Shown: positions 56,752 through 64,000 of the stretch, one piece after another
How the letters are laid out: every line of letters starts with the position of its first letter
Position numbering within the stretch: position 1 is the stretch's first letter
DNA from: Moraxella lacunata
GTDB lineage: Bacteria > Pseudomonadota > Gammaproteobacteria > Pseudomonadales > Moraxellaceae
NCBI RefSeq assembly: GCF_900453205.1
Contig: NZ_UGQU01000001.1
Span: 682,001-746,000, forward strand
Reading direction: 5' to 3'
DNA length: 64,000 nt
Position numbers and translations under genes: made by a program
The notes under the pieces: model-generated
Databases searched by the model: none
Seen by the model: the letters and a program-made list of their open reading frames with translations, nothing else
Told to the model about the DNA's origin: nothing

Positions 56752-58305
56752 ATGTCAGAGTCATCCGATAATTCTGTAAAAAACACAGAAACTGCCGAAC
56801 CCGAAGTTTTTGACCCTAAATCAAGCGATACAGCAAAAAACTCGTCCGCTGAGCCACTCCCCGCTCACAAGCCTGATACCAGCACTACCCCGCCACCTAA
56901 AAAAACCAAAAAGCCCAAGCCACCGCCCGAGAAAATGATACCACATTCTAAGGACATGGACGCTACCAAGAAACGGGTGCATCCACGCTTTGTCTCGGGC
57001 AAATATCAGAACATCCGCCTAGTGAGCATGTACACCATTTTGGCGGGATTTTTGATACTGCCATGGATAAAATGGGGCGGTCGTCAGGCGATACAGTTTG
57101 ATGTCGCTGAACCAAAGTTTTATATCTTTGGGGCGACTTTTATGCCACAGGATTTTTATTTCTTTGCCTTTATATTTATGATTGCTGCCTTTACATTGTT
57201 TATGGTAACGGTCTATGCAGGGCGTGTGTTCTGTGGCTATGCCTGCCCACAGACCATCTATGTACACTTGTATCAGCACGTAGAAAAATGGGTACTGGGC
57301 GAGCGTAATAAACGCATCAAGTTCGACAAAGAACCTAATAGTGCTTCTAAGATTGGCAAAAAACTACTCATTCATCTGATATGGGGTGTGATGAGTATGA
57401 TTACCGCTGTGACATTCATGTCGCTTGTGGTCGGGACGGAGTACCTATTCTTTAATGGGGCGACACCGTTCTTTATGGGTTGGAGCCATCTGACTTGGGT
57501 ATTCTTTGGCATCATTACCTTTGTCACACATATGAATGCAGGTTACATGCGTGAACATATGTGTGTGCATTTTTGCCCTTATGGTCGTTTCCAATCAGTG
57601 ATGTTTGACAAGGACACCTTACTTGTCTCCTATGACTATGACCGTGGCGAACCTCGTGGGGCTCGCAAAAAAGGCGACCACCCCGAAGGTTATGGCGACT
57701 GTGTGGACTGCACCATGTGTGTACAGGTATGTCCTACGGGTATCGACATTCGTGACGGCTTGCAAGTAGAGTGTATCCAGTGTGCGGCGTGTATCGATGC
57801 GTGTAATGACATCATGGACAAGGTGGGCTACCCTCGTGGTCTGATTCGCTACACCACCGAACGTCAGCTTGTCCACAAAGAAAAAACCAAAATCGTAAGC
57901 TTGCGTATCTTTGCCTACATCTTTATCCTTAGCGTACTGGTGGTGGTGGCAACAATGGTAGCAACAGGGCGTGACCCCTTGGAGCTTGAGATTCGCCACA
58001 ACCGTAAGCAAATCAGCAGTGTCGGACGTGACGGCATGGTTGAGAACAGCTATGTCCTAAAAATCGTCAATAAGACCGATGAGCGACAAGTCTATAAAGT
58101 CAAACTAGAACCCGTTGATGGCTTGACCTTAAAATCTCGCTTTAAAGAGTTACCACTCAAAGCCAACGAGCCGTATGATTTGCCCGTGAGTATCTTTGGC
58201 GACCCTGCCAAAATCAGTGGCACCATGCCTGTCACCATCACTGTCTACACCGAAGATGGTAAGTACAGTGCCAGCAGACAAGACGTGTTTGTCTATAAAC
58301 CCTAA
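56752..58305 (+). CDS. ccoG: cbb3 oxidase assembly ferredoxin-like protein CcoG
   Basis: 517 residues. A Pro/Lys-rich cytoplasmic N-terminus (about 1-80) is followed by membrane helices (ILAGFLILPWIKWGG, YFFAFIFMIAAFTLFMVTVY) and the conserved GRVFCGYACPQTIYVHLYQ. Two 4Fe-4S sites occur as CVDCTMCVQVCPTGIDIRDG and CIQCAACIDACNDIMDK. The C-terminal part is an immunoglobulin-like domain (GMVENSYVLKIVNKTDERQV). CcoG is a membrane-bound ferredoxin reported to act in copper handling during CcoN assembly. It is separated from ccoNOQP by about 9 kb. A terminator follows. Confidence 0.95.
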   Translation: MSESSDNSVKNTETAEPEVFDPKSSDTAKNSSAEPLPAHKPDTSTTPPPKKTKKPKPPPEKMIPHSKDMDATKKRVHPRFVSGKYQNIRLVSMYTILAGFLILPWIKWGGRQAIQFDVAEPKFYIFGATFMPQDFYFFAFIFMIAAFTLFMVTVYAGRVFCGYACPQTIYVHLYQHVEKWVLGERNKRIKFDKEPNSASKIGKKLLIHLIWGVMSMITAVTFMSLVVGTEYLFFNGATPFFMGWSHLTWVFFGIITFVTHMNAGYMREHMCVHFCPYGRFQSVMFDKDTLLVSYDYDRGEPRGARKKGDHPEGYGDCVDCTMCVQVCPTGIDIRDGLQVECIQCAACIDACNDIMDKVGYPRGLIRYTTERQLVHKEKTKIVSLRIFAYIFILSVLVVVATMVATGRDPLELEIRHNRKQISSVGRDGMVENSYVLKIVNKTDERQVYKVKLEPVDGLTLKSRFKELPLKANEPYDLPVSIFGDPAKISGTMPVTITVYTEDGKYSASRQDVFVYKP

Positions 58306-58325
58306 ACCAAGAAGTAACCAAAAAA

Positions 58326-58361
58326 ATAAAACCCTGTCAATGGAAGGGTTTTATTTTTTTG
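58326..58361 (+). terminator. Terminator of ccoG
   Basis: ATAAAACCCT (58326-58335) pairs perfectly with AGGGTTTTAT (58345-58354), followed by TTTTTT. It lies about 20 bp beyond the stop. Confidence 0.8.
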
Positions 58362-58620
58362 CTAAAATAGGGGCAAATGTTTGTATCGTGAATTAACCGC
58401 AATCACATCAATTTTTCATTTTTTAATGGTTTACCTCAATCTCAACTTAAAGTTACAACTTATTGATTTTTCAATGATTATTTTTTAAGTTGCAGGGACG
58501 AATTGCAATTTTCCCTTGGTAAATCAATCACTTATAAAAAGTCAAGAATGAAGTAGAGTTTTTTATTATGGCGGAGTACGTAATACGCACTTTACTGCCA
58601 ATTGGTGTATTTTGAAATTG

Positions 58621-58743
58621 AATATTACACCCAGAAAACTTTAAAATTACCACAAACACAATGATGTTTGGGTGTAGGGGCGTGCTGTGCATGCCTATAA
58701 AAATTGGTATGTTATCAAAGGACGTGCAGAGCCAGTCCCTACA
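58621..58743 (+). repeat. Dispersed repeat family R3 (copy 2)
   Basis: ACTTTAAAATTACCACAAAC, then GATGTTTGGGTGTAGGGGCG, TGCTGTGCATGCCTATAAAA and CAGAGCCAGTCCCTACA match copy 1 (4834-4930, inverted order). It lies in the 547-bp gap between ccoG and cydC (58306-58852), which has no gene that I recognise. Confidence 0.65.
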
Positions 58744-58852
58744 AAGCCTGTGGTAAATATCAAGTTGATTAGGTGTATATCAGACAATCAAAAAGGGCAA
58801 GATGACTTACCTTTTTTGATGGTTAAATCCCATTCAAAACCACCCTGTTTAA

Positions 58853-60556
58853 TCACCCCACACGCACCACATTCACATCGCCCATCTCGTCCCATATTTG
58901 GTGCGTGGCAATGGCAAGTACACCAATCTCGCCTGCTTGTTGCATACCCGTCAAGCTCTGCCATGCCTGATGGCGAGTGGTGCTATCTAGCCCTGCAAAT
59001 GGCTCATCTAATAACAGCACCTTTTTGGGCGATAGGAGCAGACGAGCCAGTGCCACACGCCGACCTTGACCGCCCGATATCGCCATGCCGTATTCGCCAA
59101 GTGGCGTGTCTAACCCTTTGGGCTGGTGCTTTGCCCAGTCGGACAGACCCACTTTATCAAGCACCGCCCACAGCTCATCATCAGTCGCTGACGGCTTACC
59201 CAGTCGTAGATTATCGGCAAGACTTTGGTCAAAGATGTCCACGTTTTGCCCCAAAAAGCCAAACGAGCGACCAAAATCCACGTTATCCATGTCCACATCA
59301 CAAAGAGCCGATGTCCGCACCACCATCTCGCCACTCATGCGTGGCACTTCCCCTGCCAGCGTGGCAAGCAGTGTCGATTTGCCCGCCCCTGACGTTCCCA
59401 TGATGAGCGTAGGCGTGGTTGGGGTGAGTGTGGCACAGATACCGTCCACGCTCATGATGGCAGACGGCATTTTTATGGATAAGTCTTTTAGGATAAGGGT
59501 TGGATTGTCATCTATCGGCTGTTTTTGGGGCGTGCTGTCTGCACTCATCAGCTCATTGATACGTGCTTTGGCATTGACACTTCTACCGTATGCAAGCGGC
59601 TCACCCACCAGTGCCGAGATTATCTCCATCAGCCCAAACACCCCAAGCGTCAAGGCAAGAACGATGGCAGGATTTAGGGCGGTATGGCTGTTTAATGTTG
59701 CCACTACAAAGGGGGTAATACCCTGCTCAAAAATCCGCCCTGCCGTCAGTAGCAGTAGCACCACCGCCAACGCAATGATAAGCTGAATAAGCGCTTGGGC
59801 GTTACGTCTGGCTCGCAGGGTCGCCATCGTCAGCTGATGATGGCGCTCATCATACTCACTAAGCTCACGCACGCTGTCCTGCCATCTACCCCATGTGATG
59901 AGAGCGGTTAGGGTGGGCAAGGTGTTGATGAGTTTGCTTTTGCGTAGCACCACAAGCTCACTCTCACGCCGTGCCAGTTGCACACCTTTATATAAGGTCA
60001 TGACCGCAATGATGAGTGCCAGCCCCATATGTAGCACAGCAATCCACGCTGTAGGCATCATCACAGACACCATAAGCGACAACACCGCCACCGCCACGAC
60101 CGCCACCACAAAGGGCGACACCACTCGCAGTGGAAATTCGTCCAGCGTGTCAATGTCTTTGACAAGCCTTTGCATGGTCTCGCTACTACCACCCTTTTGC
60201 AGTCGCACCGATAACGGCAGTCTCGCCCAATGCGAAAAGAACTTCACTCGCAAATCACGAAGTAGCCCAAACACCGCATGGTGCGACACCATCAAATCGC
60301 CATAACGGGCAAAGGTTCGCACGATAGCAAAACCACGAATGATAGCAGACGGCATAAGATAATTAAAGGCGTGCGATCCCACCGCCAGCACCCCTGCCAC
60401 GCCTGCCATCGTGATAAACCACCCTGAGAGCATGACCAGTCCCAGTACCGACAACACCATCGCTATGCCTAACAGCCATGCGATGAGCCACAGAAGCTTT
60501 TGGCTAAGTAATAACTCTCTTAGGCGAAATGGGCGTCTGCTTGGTTGATTAGCCAT
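58853..60556 (-). CDS. cydC: Heterodimeric ABC transporter CydDC, subunit CydC
   Basis: 567 residues from the ATG at 60556. AAGGCGGTGCAAC precedes it and it overlaps the end of cydD (ATGGCTAA). A six-helix transmembrane part (about 20-320) leads to an ATPase domain with Walker A IMGTSGAGKSTLLATLAGEV, signature ISGGQGRRVALARLLLSP and Walker B KVLLLDEPFAGLDSTTRHQA. CydDC has been described as a cysteine/glutathione exporter, and more recently as a heme transporter, and is needed for cytochrome bd assembly. The cydAB structural genes are not in this window. Confidence 0.92.
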   Translation of the reverse strand: MANQPSRRPFRLRELLLSQKLLWLIAWLLGIAMVLSVLGLVMLSGWFITMAGVAGVLAVGSHAFNYLMPSAIIRGFAIVRTFARYGDLMVSHHAVFGLLRDLRVKFFSHWARLPLSVRLQKGGSSETMQRLVKDIDTLDEFPLRVVSPFVVAVVAVAVLSLMVSVMMPTAWIAVLHMGLALIIAVMTLYKGVQLARRESELVVLRKSKLINTLPTLTALITWGRWQDSVRELSEYDERHHQLTMATLRARRNAQALIQLIIALAVVLLLLTAGRIFEQGITPFVVATLNSHTALNPAIVLALTLGVFGLMEIISALVGEPLAYGRSVNAKARINELMSADSTPQKQPIDDNPTLILKDLSIKMPSAIMSVDGICATLTPTTPTLIMGTSGAGKSTLLATLAGEVPRMSGEMVVRTSALCDVDMDNVDFGRSFGFLGQNVDIFDQSLADNLRLGKPSATDDELWAVLDKVGLSDWAKHQPKGLDTPLGEYGMAISGGQGRRVALARLLLSPKKVLLLDEPFAGLDSTTRHQAWQSLTGMQQAGEIGVLAIATHQIWDEMGDVNVVRVG

Positions 60557-62390
60557 GTTGCACCGCCTTTTGTTGTTTTTGCTCATGTAGTGTCGTCAAG
60601 TCATGAACGACATCAAAGTCTATCCCTGCCCCATCGTGCGTTACCCAAATCACGGTCTTGCCGACACTCACACGAGATAATAACGCCTTAATTTTCTCTG
60701 CCGTCTCGCTGTCTAAATGCTCGGTCGGCTCATCAAGTAGCCACACTTTGGCATTTTGCAATAATAACTGGGCTATGGCAAGCCGCCTGCCTTGACCGCC
60801 TGACAGTCCACCGCCACGCTCGGCAAGCACGGTATTTATGCCATCTGGTAACTGACTGATGATGTCCCACAGGGCGACATCGTTTAGCACCTGCACCAGC
60901 TCATCATCGGTGGCGGACGGTTTGGCAAGGCGTAAATTATCCGCGATAGAGATTGGCAATAATGGCGTGGTCTGCGACAGATAGCCAAGCTGTGTTCTAA
61001 GTATATTCATATCAAGCTCATCATACCGTACCGCCCTGCCATCAGCGTGAATGACCACATCACCAGCAAAGTCGCCAAAACCAAGCAGGATTTGTAATAT
61101 CGTGGATTTACCCACACCACTTGCCCCCATCAAGGCGGTGCGTTTGCCTGCGTCAAAGGTTAGACTGATGGGCGATAATCGCACTCGCCCATCATCGCCA
61201 AATGCCGTAATGTTATTAAGATGAAAGGCAGGCGGACTGGTAAGATTGACCGCCACATCGCCCCCTGTTTTGGCTTTAAAATTTAGCATGGGAGCGATTG
61301 CCTTGGCACACGCCACCGCTTGCCCTTTGACATGATACTCTGCCCCCAGTCGGCGTAGCGGAGCATAAAACTCTGGCACAAGCAGTAGGATAAATAACGC
61401 TGTGCCATAGCCTGTCAGCACCTGCCCCCTGCCCCACGGCAAAATCCCCATCAAGCCAAAGCCCAGATACACCGCCACTAAGGCAATGGATAAGGCGGAT
61501 AAGAATTCCAACACCGCACTGTTTAAAAAGGCGATTTTTAACACGTCCATCGTGCGTTTGCGATAATGCTCGGAGCTGTTAGCGATGTCTGATACGGCAA
61601 TGTCCACCGCCCCAAGCCGTGATAAGGTATTGACCCCACGAATCCAATCCAAAAATCGCCCCCCAAGCTGTGCCAAGGCGTCCATCTGCTCACGGCTTTT
61701 ACGAGCGGTAGCGATACCGATAAATGCCATAAAAATCGGCACAAGCGGTGCGGTAAGTAGTAATACCAATGCTGAGGTTGCACTATAAAACGCCACACAC
61801 CCCGCCAAAATCAAGGGCGTGGTAACGGCAGTCATCTTTTGGACGTGAAAGCGAGCATAACCAACCAAATGGTCAGGCTCATCAATGATTTTACTTGCCA
61901 ATGCCCCGTCCGCCCCAAAATCACGCCTTGCCTGCCCAAGCTCACCCAATTTGACAAATAGGCGTTGTCTCACCGATTTGGCAACGGTCAGCCCTGCTTG
62001 ACTCAGCAAAACATCACGCCCATAGCCGATGGCAATGCGTACCGCCAAACACCCAAACAGCAGTCCCAAATTAAACAGCAAGCCACTACCTGTTACCCTA
62101 TCAGGGAGCGGTACGTCCTGCACAAAGCTCGTCAGCCACCCATCAAAGAGCCACACCAGCACACACGCCTGCCCCACCAGCACCAACACGCTGGCGATGT
62201 CCAGCAAATACGCCATCATCATGGCTTTTTTAACTGGCTTAAAAGTCGCCTTTAAAAAGACATTTGCCATGATGTCTTCTTGGGAGCGTCTGGGTTTTTT
62301 GCGTTTGGATTTTGGTGGTTTTGGCGGTGTGGATTGCTCTATATGGGGCGGTACTGTGGGCGATACGGTTGGGGTGATTGGCTCGGTCAT
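60549..62390 (-). CDS. cydD: Heterodimeric ABC transporter CydDC, subunit CydD
   Basis: 613 residues from the ATG at 62390 (MTEPITPTVSPTVPPHIEQS, a Pro-rich cytoplasmic start). An in-frame ATG at 62270 (MANVFLKATFKPVKKAMMMA) is an alternative, as neither has a strong ribosome-binding site, and a longer frame to 62504 is unlikely. The membrane domain contains GSGLLFNLGLLFGCLAVRIA. The ATPase has Walker A LMGASGVGKSTILQILLGFG, signature GLSGGQGRRLAIAQLLLQNA and Walker B KVWLLDEPTEHLDSETAEKI. It overlaps cydC and forms an operon with it. It is divergent from the ion-channel gene (128 bp). Confidence 0.9.
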   Translation of the reverse strand: MTEPITPTVSPTVPPHIEQSTPPKPPKSKRKKPRRSQEDIMANVFLKATFKPVKKAMMMAYLLDIASVLVLVGQACVLVWLFDGWLTSFVQDVPLPDRVTGSGLLFNLGLLFGCLAVRIAIGYGRDVLLSQAGLTVAKSVRQRLFVKLGELGQARRDFGADGALASKIIDEPDHLVGYARFHVQKMTAVTTPLILAGCVAFYSATSALVLLLTAPLVPIFMAFIGIATARKSREQMDALAQLGGRFLDWIRGVNTLSRLGAVDIAVSDIANSSEHYRKRTMDVLKIAFLNSAVLEFLSALSIALVAVYLGFGLMGILPWGRGQVLTGYGTALFILLLVPEFYAPLRRLGAEYHVKGQAVACAKAIAPMLNFKAKTGGDVAVNLTSPPAFHLNNITAFGDDGRVRLSPISLTFDAGKRTALMGASGVGKSTILQILLGFGDFAGDVVIHADGRAVRYDELDMNILRTQLGYLSQTTPLLPISIADNLRLAKPSATDDELVQVLNDVALWDIISQLPDGINTVLAERGGGLSGGQGRRLAIAQLLLQNAKVWLLDEPTEHLDSETAEKIKALLSRVSVGKTVIWVTHDGAGIDFDVVHDLTTLHEQKQQKAVQHG

Positions 62391-62518
62391 GGTGTTATTA
62401 TTGTTAAAATTTAGCGTTACATTATCGCTAAATTTGGGGATAATTTCAAGGTAAAGATAACTCTTAACATCGTCCTTTGTGTTACAATATCGCCACTTGC
62501 TCATTTTTGCTTTATCTC

Positions 62519-63508
62519 ATGTCAATTCGCCACACCTTATATGTCCTATTAGAAAACCACGATGATTCATCGCCTTTATCCTTGCCTGCCAAGATATTGG
62601 ATTTATTTTTAATTACGCTTATTTTATTAAATACTCTAGCGGTAATATTAGAATCGGTGGATGACATTTATTATCCTTATCAAGATTATTTTAGGGCGTT
62701 TGAGTGGTTTTCTGTGATTGTATTTGGGATAGAATATATCGCACGATTTTGGGTAATTGCTGAAAAGAATACCGCTCGTATTTGGCATGCTCGTTTTAAA
62801 TGGACGCTAAGCTTTGGGGCGATTATTGACCTACTTGCCATAGTGCCAATATTTTTGCAAAGCATCAGTGGGATTGATTTGCGTTTTTTACGGGTATTTA
62901 GGTTATTAAGATTATTTAAACTTACCCGTTATTTTGATTCTTTGCGAATACTGCTCACCGTATTACAAAAAGAGCGTGGCTCATTTGGGGCAGTGATATT
63001 TATTTTAATGCTTCTTATTATATTATCAGCAAGTGGCATTTATTTGGTGGAATACGAAACCCAGCCCGATGAATTTACTTCCATCCCCCATGCGATGTGG
63101 TGGGCGGTAGTAACCCTGACAACGGTGGGCTATGGCGACATTACGCCCGTTACGCCTTTGGGCAAACTTTTGGGGGCGTTTATCACGATATTGGGCGTGG
63201 GGCTTGCCGCCTTGCCAGCAGGTATTTTGGCAACGGGACTCACCCGTGAATTAGAAAGCCAAAAACAGGCAAGCCTATATCATCTTTATGATGAATTTAT
63301 GGCGTTATCATTAACTGAATTGCATGACAATGATAAAATAAATAGCCTATCCGATGAATTAAAAATAGACCGCAAAAACCGCCAAGAAATTCTCACCCAA
63401 GTTTTGCGAGAAAAACGCCTTTTGGCAAAAGAAAAAGAGCTTGATGAAAAAGAAAAGTCCTTAAATAAAAAATGCTTTTGTCCGTATTGTGGGGAGCGGG
63501 TGGAATAG
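62519..63508 (+). CDS. Voltage-gated-type potassium channel with C-terminal zinc-ribbon tail
   Basis: 329 residues from the ATG at 62519 (MSIRHTLYVLLENHDDSSPL). Six helices are seen: S1 LDLFLITLILLNTLAVILES, S2/S3 with AFEWFSVIVFGIEYIARFWV and GAIIDLLAIVPIFLQSISGI, an S4-like Arg pattern LRFLRVFRLLRLFKLTRYFD, S5 LMLLIILSASGIYLVEYE and S6 LGAFITILGVGLAALPAGIL. The pore has the K+ filter TVGYGD. After a charged coiled-coil segment the protein ends CFCPYCGERVE, a CxxC-CxxC-like cysteine pair only (CFCPYC). It probably conducts K+ and may be redox- or metal-responsive. Confidence 0.88.
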   Translation: MSIRHTLYVLLENHDDSSPLSLPAKILDLFLITLILLNTLAVILESVDDIYYPYQDYFRAFEWFSVIVFGIEYIARFWVIAEKNTARIWHARFKWTLSFGAIIDLLAIVPIFLQSISGIDLRFLRVFRLLRLFKLTRYFDSLRILLTVLQKERGSFGAVIFILMLLIILSASGIYLVEYETQPDEFTSIPHAMWWAVVTLTTVGYGDITPVTPLGKLLGAFITILGVGLAALPAGILATGLTRELESQKQASLYHLYDEFMALSLTELHDNDKINSLSDELKIDRKNRQEILTQVLREKRLLAKEKELDEKEKSLNKKCFCPYCGERVE

Positions 63509-63682
63509 TTGTGAAGTTTTAATGATTATAGATTTTAAATAGTAAATTAAATCTGCTCTATTACCCCTTTGGTTTATGTATGAAAATTAAATAAGATGAA
63601 GCATTGTGCGTGGTTCTGTCCGATTTTGACTTAACTACCACGCCAAGTTGGGGCCTGGATTTGGTAAGTCGTAATCTCTCCC

Positions 63683-63707
63683 AATAGCCCAAAATGGGCT
63701 ATTTTAA
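63683..63707 (+). terminator. Hairpin near the right end
   Basis: AATAGCCCA (63683-63691) pairs with TGGGCTATT (63695-63703), followed by TTAAT. It lies about 175 bp after the channel stop and just beyond the stop of the leftward gene. No other feature is seen in 63509-63725. Confidence 0.5.
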
Positions 63708-63725
63708 TAGGGCTATACGTTAAAT

Positions 63726-64000
63726 TACTCTGAAATTATTTTATTTAATAGCTCAATCATTTCTTTGCCGTGCTTTTGAATAATTTCATCGGTTAGCCAT
63801 TCTCCGCATTCAAACATTTTTCGCTGTTTAAGGCTAAGCAAAGGATATCGCTTAACGTCATATCCAGCCTTTTTCTCGGACGGCATTTTATTACTCAAAG
63901 ATGAATTTTGGCTGTGGTTAATTAGGCATAAATTACCAAAATTATCAATGCTATCAAGTCTAGGATTGTTATTTGGTGGATTTTGTGGATAATAATGCTC
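63726..64000 (-). CDS. GmrSD/DUF1524-type nuclease C-terminus (runs off window)
   Basis: The minus strand ends ...ELLNKIISE at TAA 63726-63728. Upstream it reads KQRKMFECGEWLTDEIIQKH, SNKMPSEKKAGYD and, nearer the edge, EHYYPQNPPNNNPRLDSIDN, FGNLCLI. This H-Y-Y-P and NFGNLCL...SNK.PSEK order matches the C-terminal DUF1524 (HNH-like) part of GmrSD-type modification-dependent restriction enzymes. My base count suggests one base of uncertainty around 63900, so frame continuity there should be checked. Such type IV enzymes cleave phage DNA with modified cytosines. The N-terminal DUF262 part lies outside. Confidence 0.55.

Overview
The window looks like a chromosomal segment of a Moraxella or close Moraxellaceae relative (gamma-Proteobacteria). 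This is inferred from protein resemblance: an Acinetobacter-type trimeric autotransporter next to a TpgA-like OmpA lipoprotein, a SpoT with a decayed synthetase domain, a wax-ester synthase/DGAT, the amgK-murU pair divergent from lptD-surA, and AT-rich intergenic DNA full of short dispersed repeats. No database search was possible.

Layout. 1-7.4 kb: the 5' end of a sulfite reductase gene, a damaged toxin-antitoxin-like pair, brnQ, an MscS channel, ahcY, and an intact relBE-type pair with a promoter/operator. 7.5-11.4 kb: a cold-shock/DUF1294 membrane protein, ogt, ftsY, an orphan ABC substrate-binding lipoprotein and a 5'-truncated gene. 11.5-18.5 kb: an array of small secreted proteins in tandem paralogous sets (three Sel1-repeat genes, two Cys-rich genes, several short exported proteins and decaying copies). 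18.5-32.7 kb: priA, ridA, an M48 protease, the gmk-rpoZ-spoT group, ispH, a wax-ester synthase, argG, an L,D-transpeptidase and a LysR regulator. 32.9-39.7 kb: tRNA-Asp, tRNA-Val, murU, amgK, lptD and surA. 40.1-43.9 kb: a classical autotransporter with a T7-tract frameshift and a (CAACCG)53 repeat. 44.3-47.7 kb: ccoNOQP (cbb3 oxidase). 48.8-56.1 kb: a TpgA-like lipoprotein and a very large trimeric autotransporter gene cut near its 5' end by an insertion. 56.7-64 kb: ccoG, cydC/cydD, a voltage-gated-type ion channel and the 3' end of a GmrSD-like gene.

The most striking observation is a 133-bp non-autonomous element (MITE). By eye it is present in three identical copies, each with 11-bp terminal inverted repeats (GGTATTGTTAA) and a perfect 8-bp target duplication. 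One copy splits a Sel1 gene, one separates the ribosome-binding site from the start of a Cys-rich exported protein gene, and one cuts the trimeric autotransporter gene just after its signal peptide. In both split genes, removing the element plus one duplication restores a single frame by arithmetic (324 and 2063 codons). With the T7 tract and the hexanucleotide repeat in the second adhesin, the surface-protein genes here look subject to reversible or recent on/off changes.

Functionally, the window carries envelope biogenesis (lptD, surA, murU, amgK, L,D-transpeptidase), microaerobic respiration (ccoNOQP, ccoG, cydDC), stringent-response control (gmk, rpoZ, spoT) and a variable surface/secreted layer. 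At least two further dispersed repeat families, one of about 200 bp with TAGGGCGTGCC ends and one of about 100-120 bp, fill most larger intergenic gaps.
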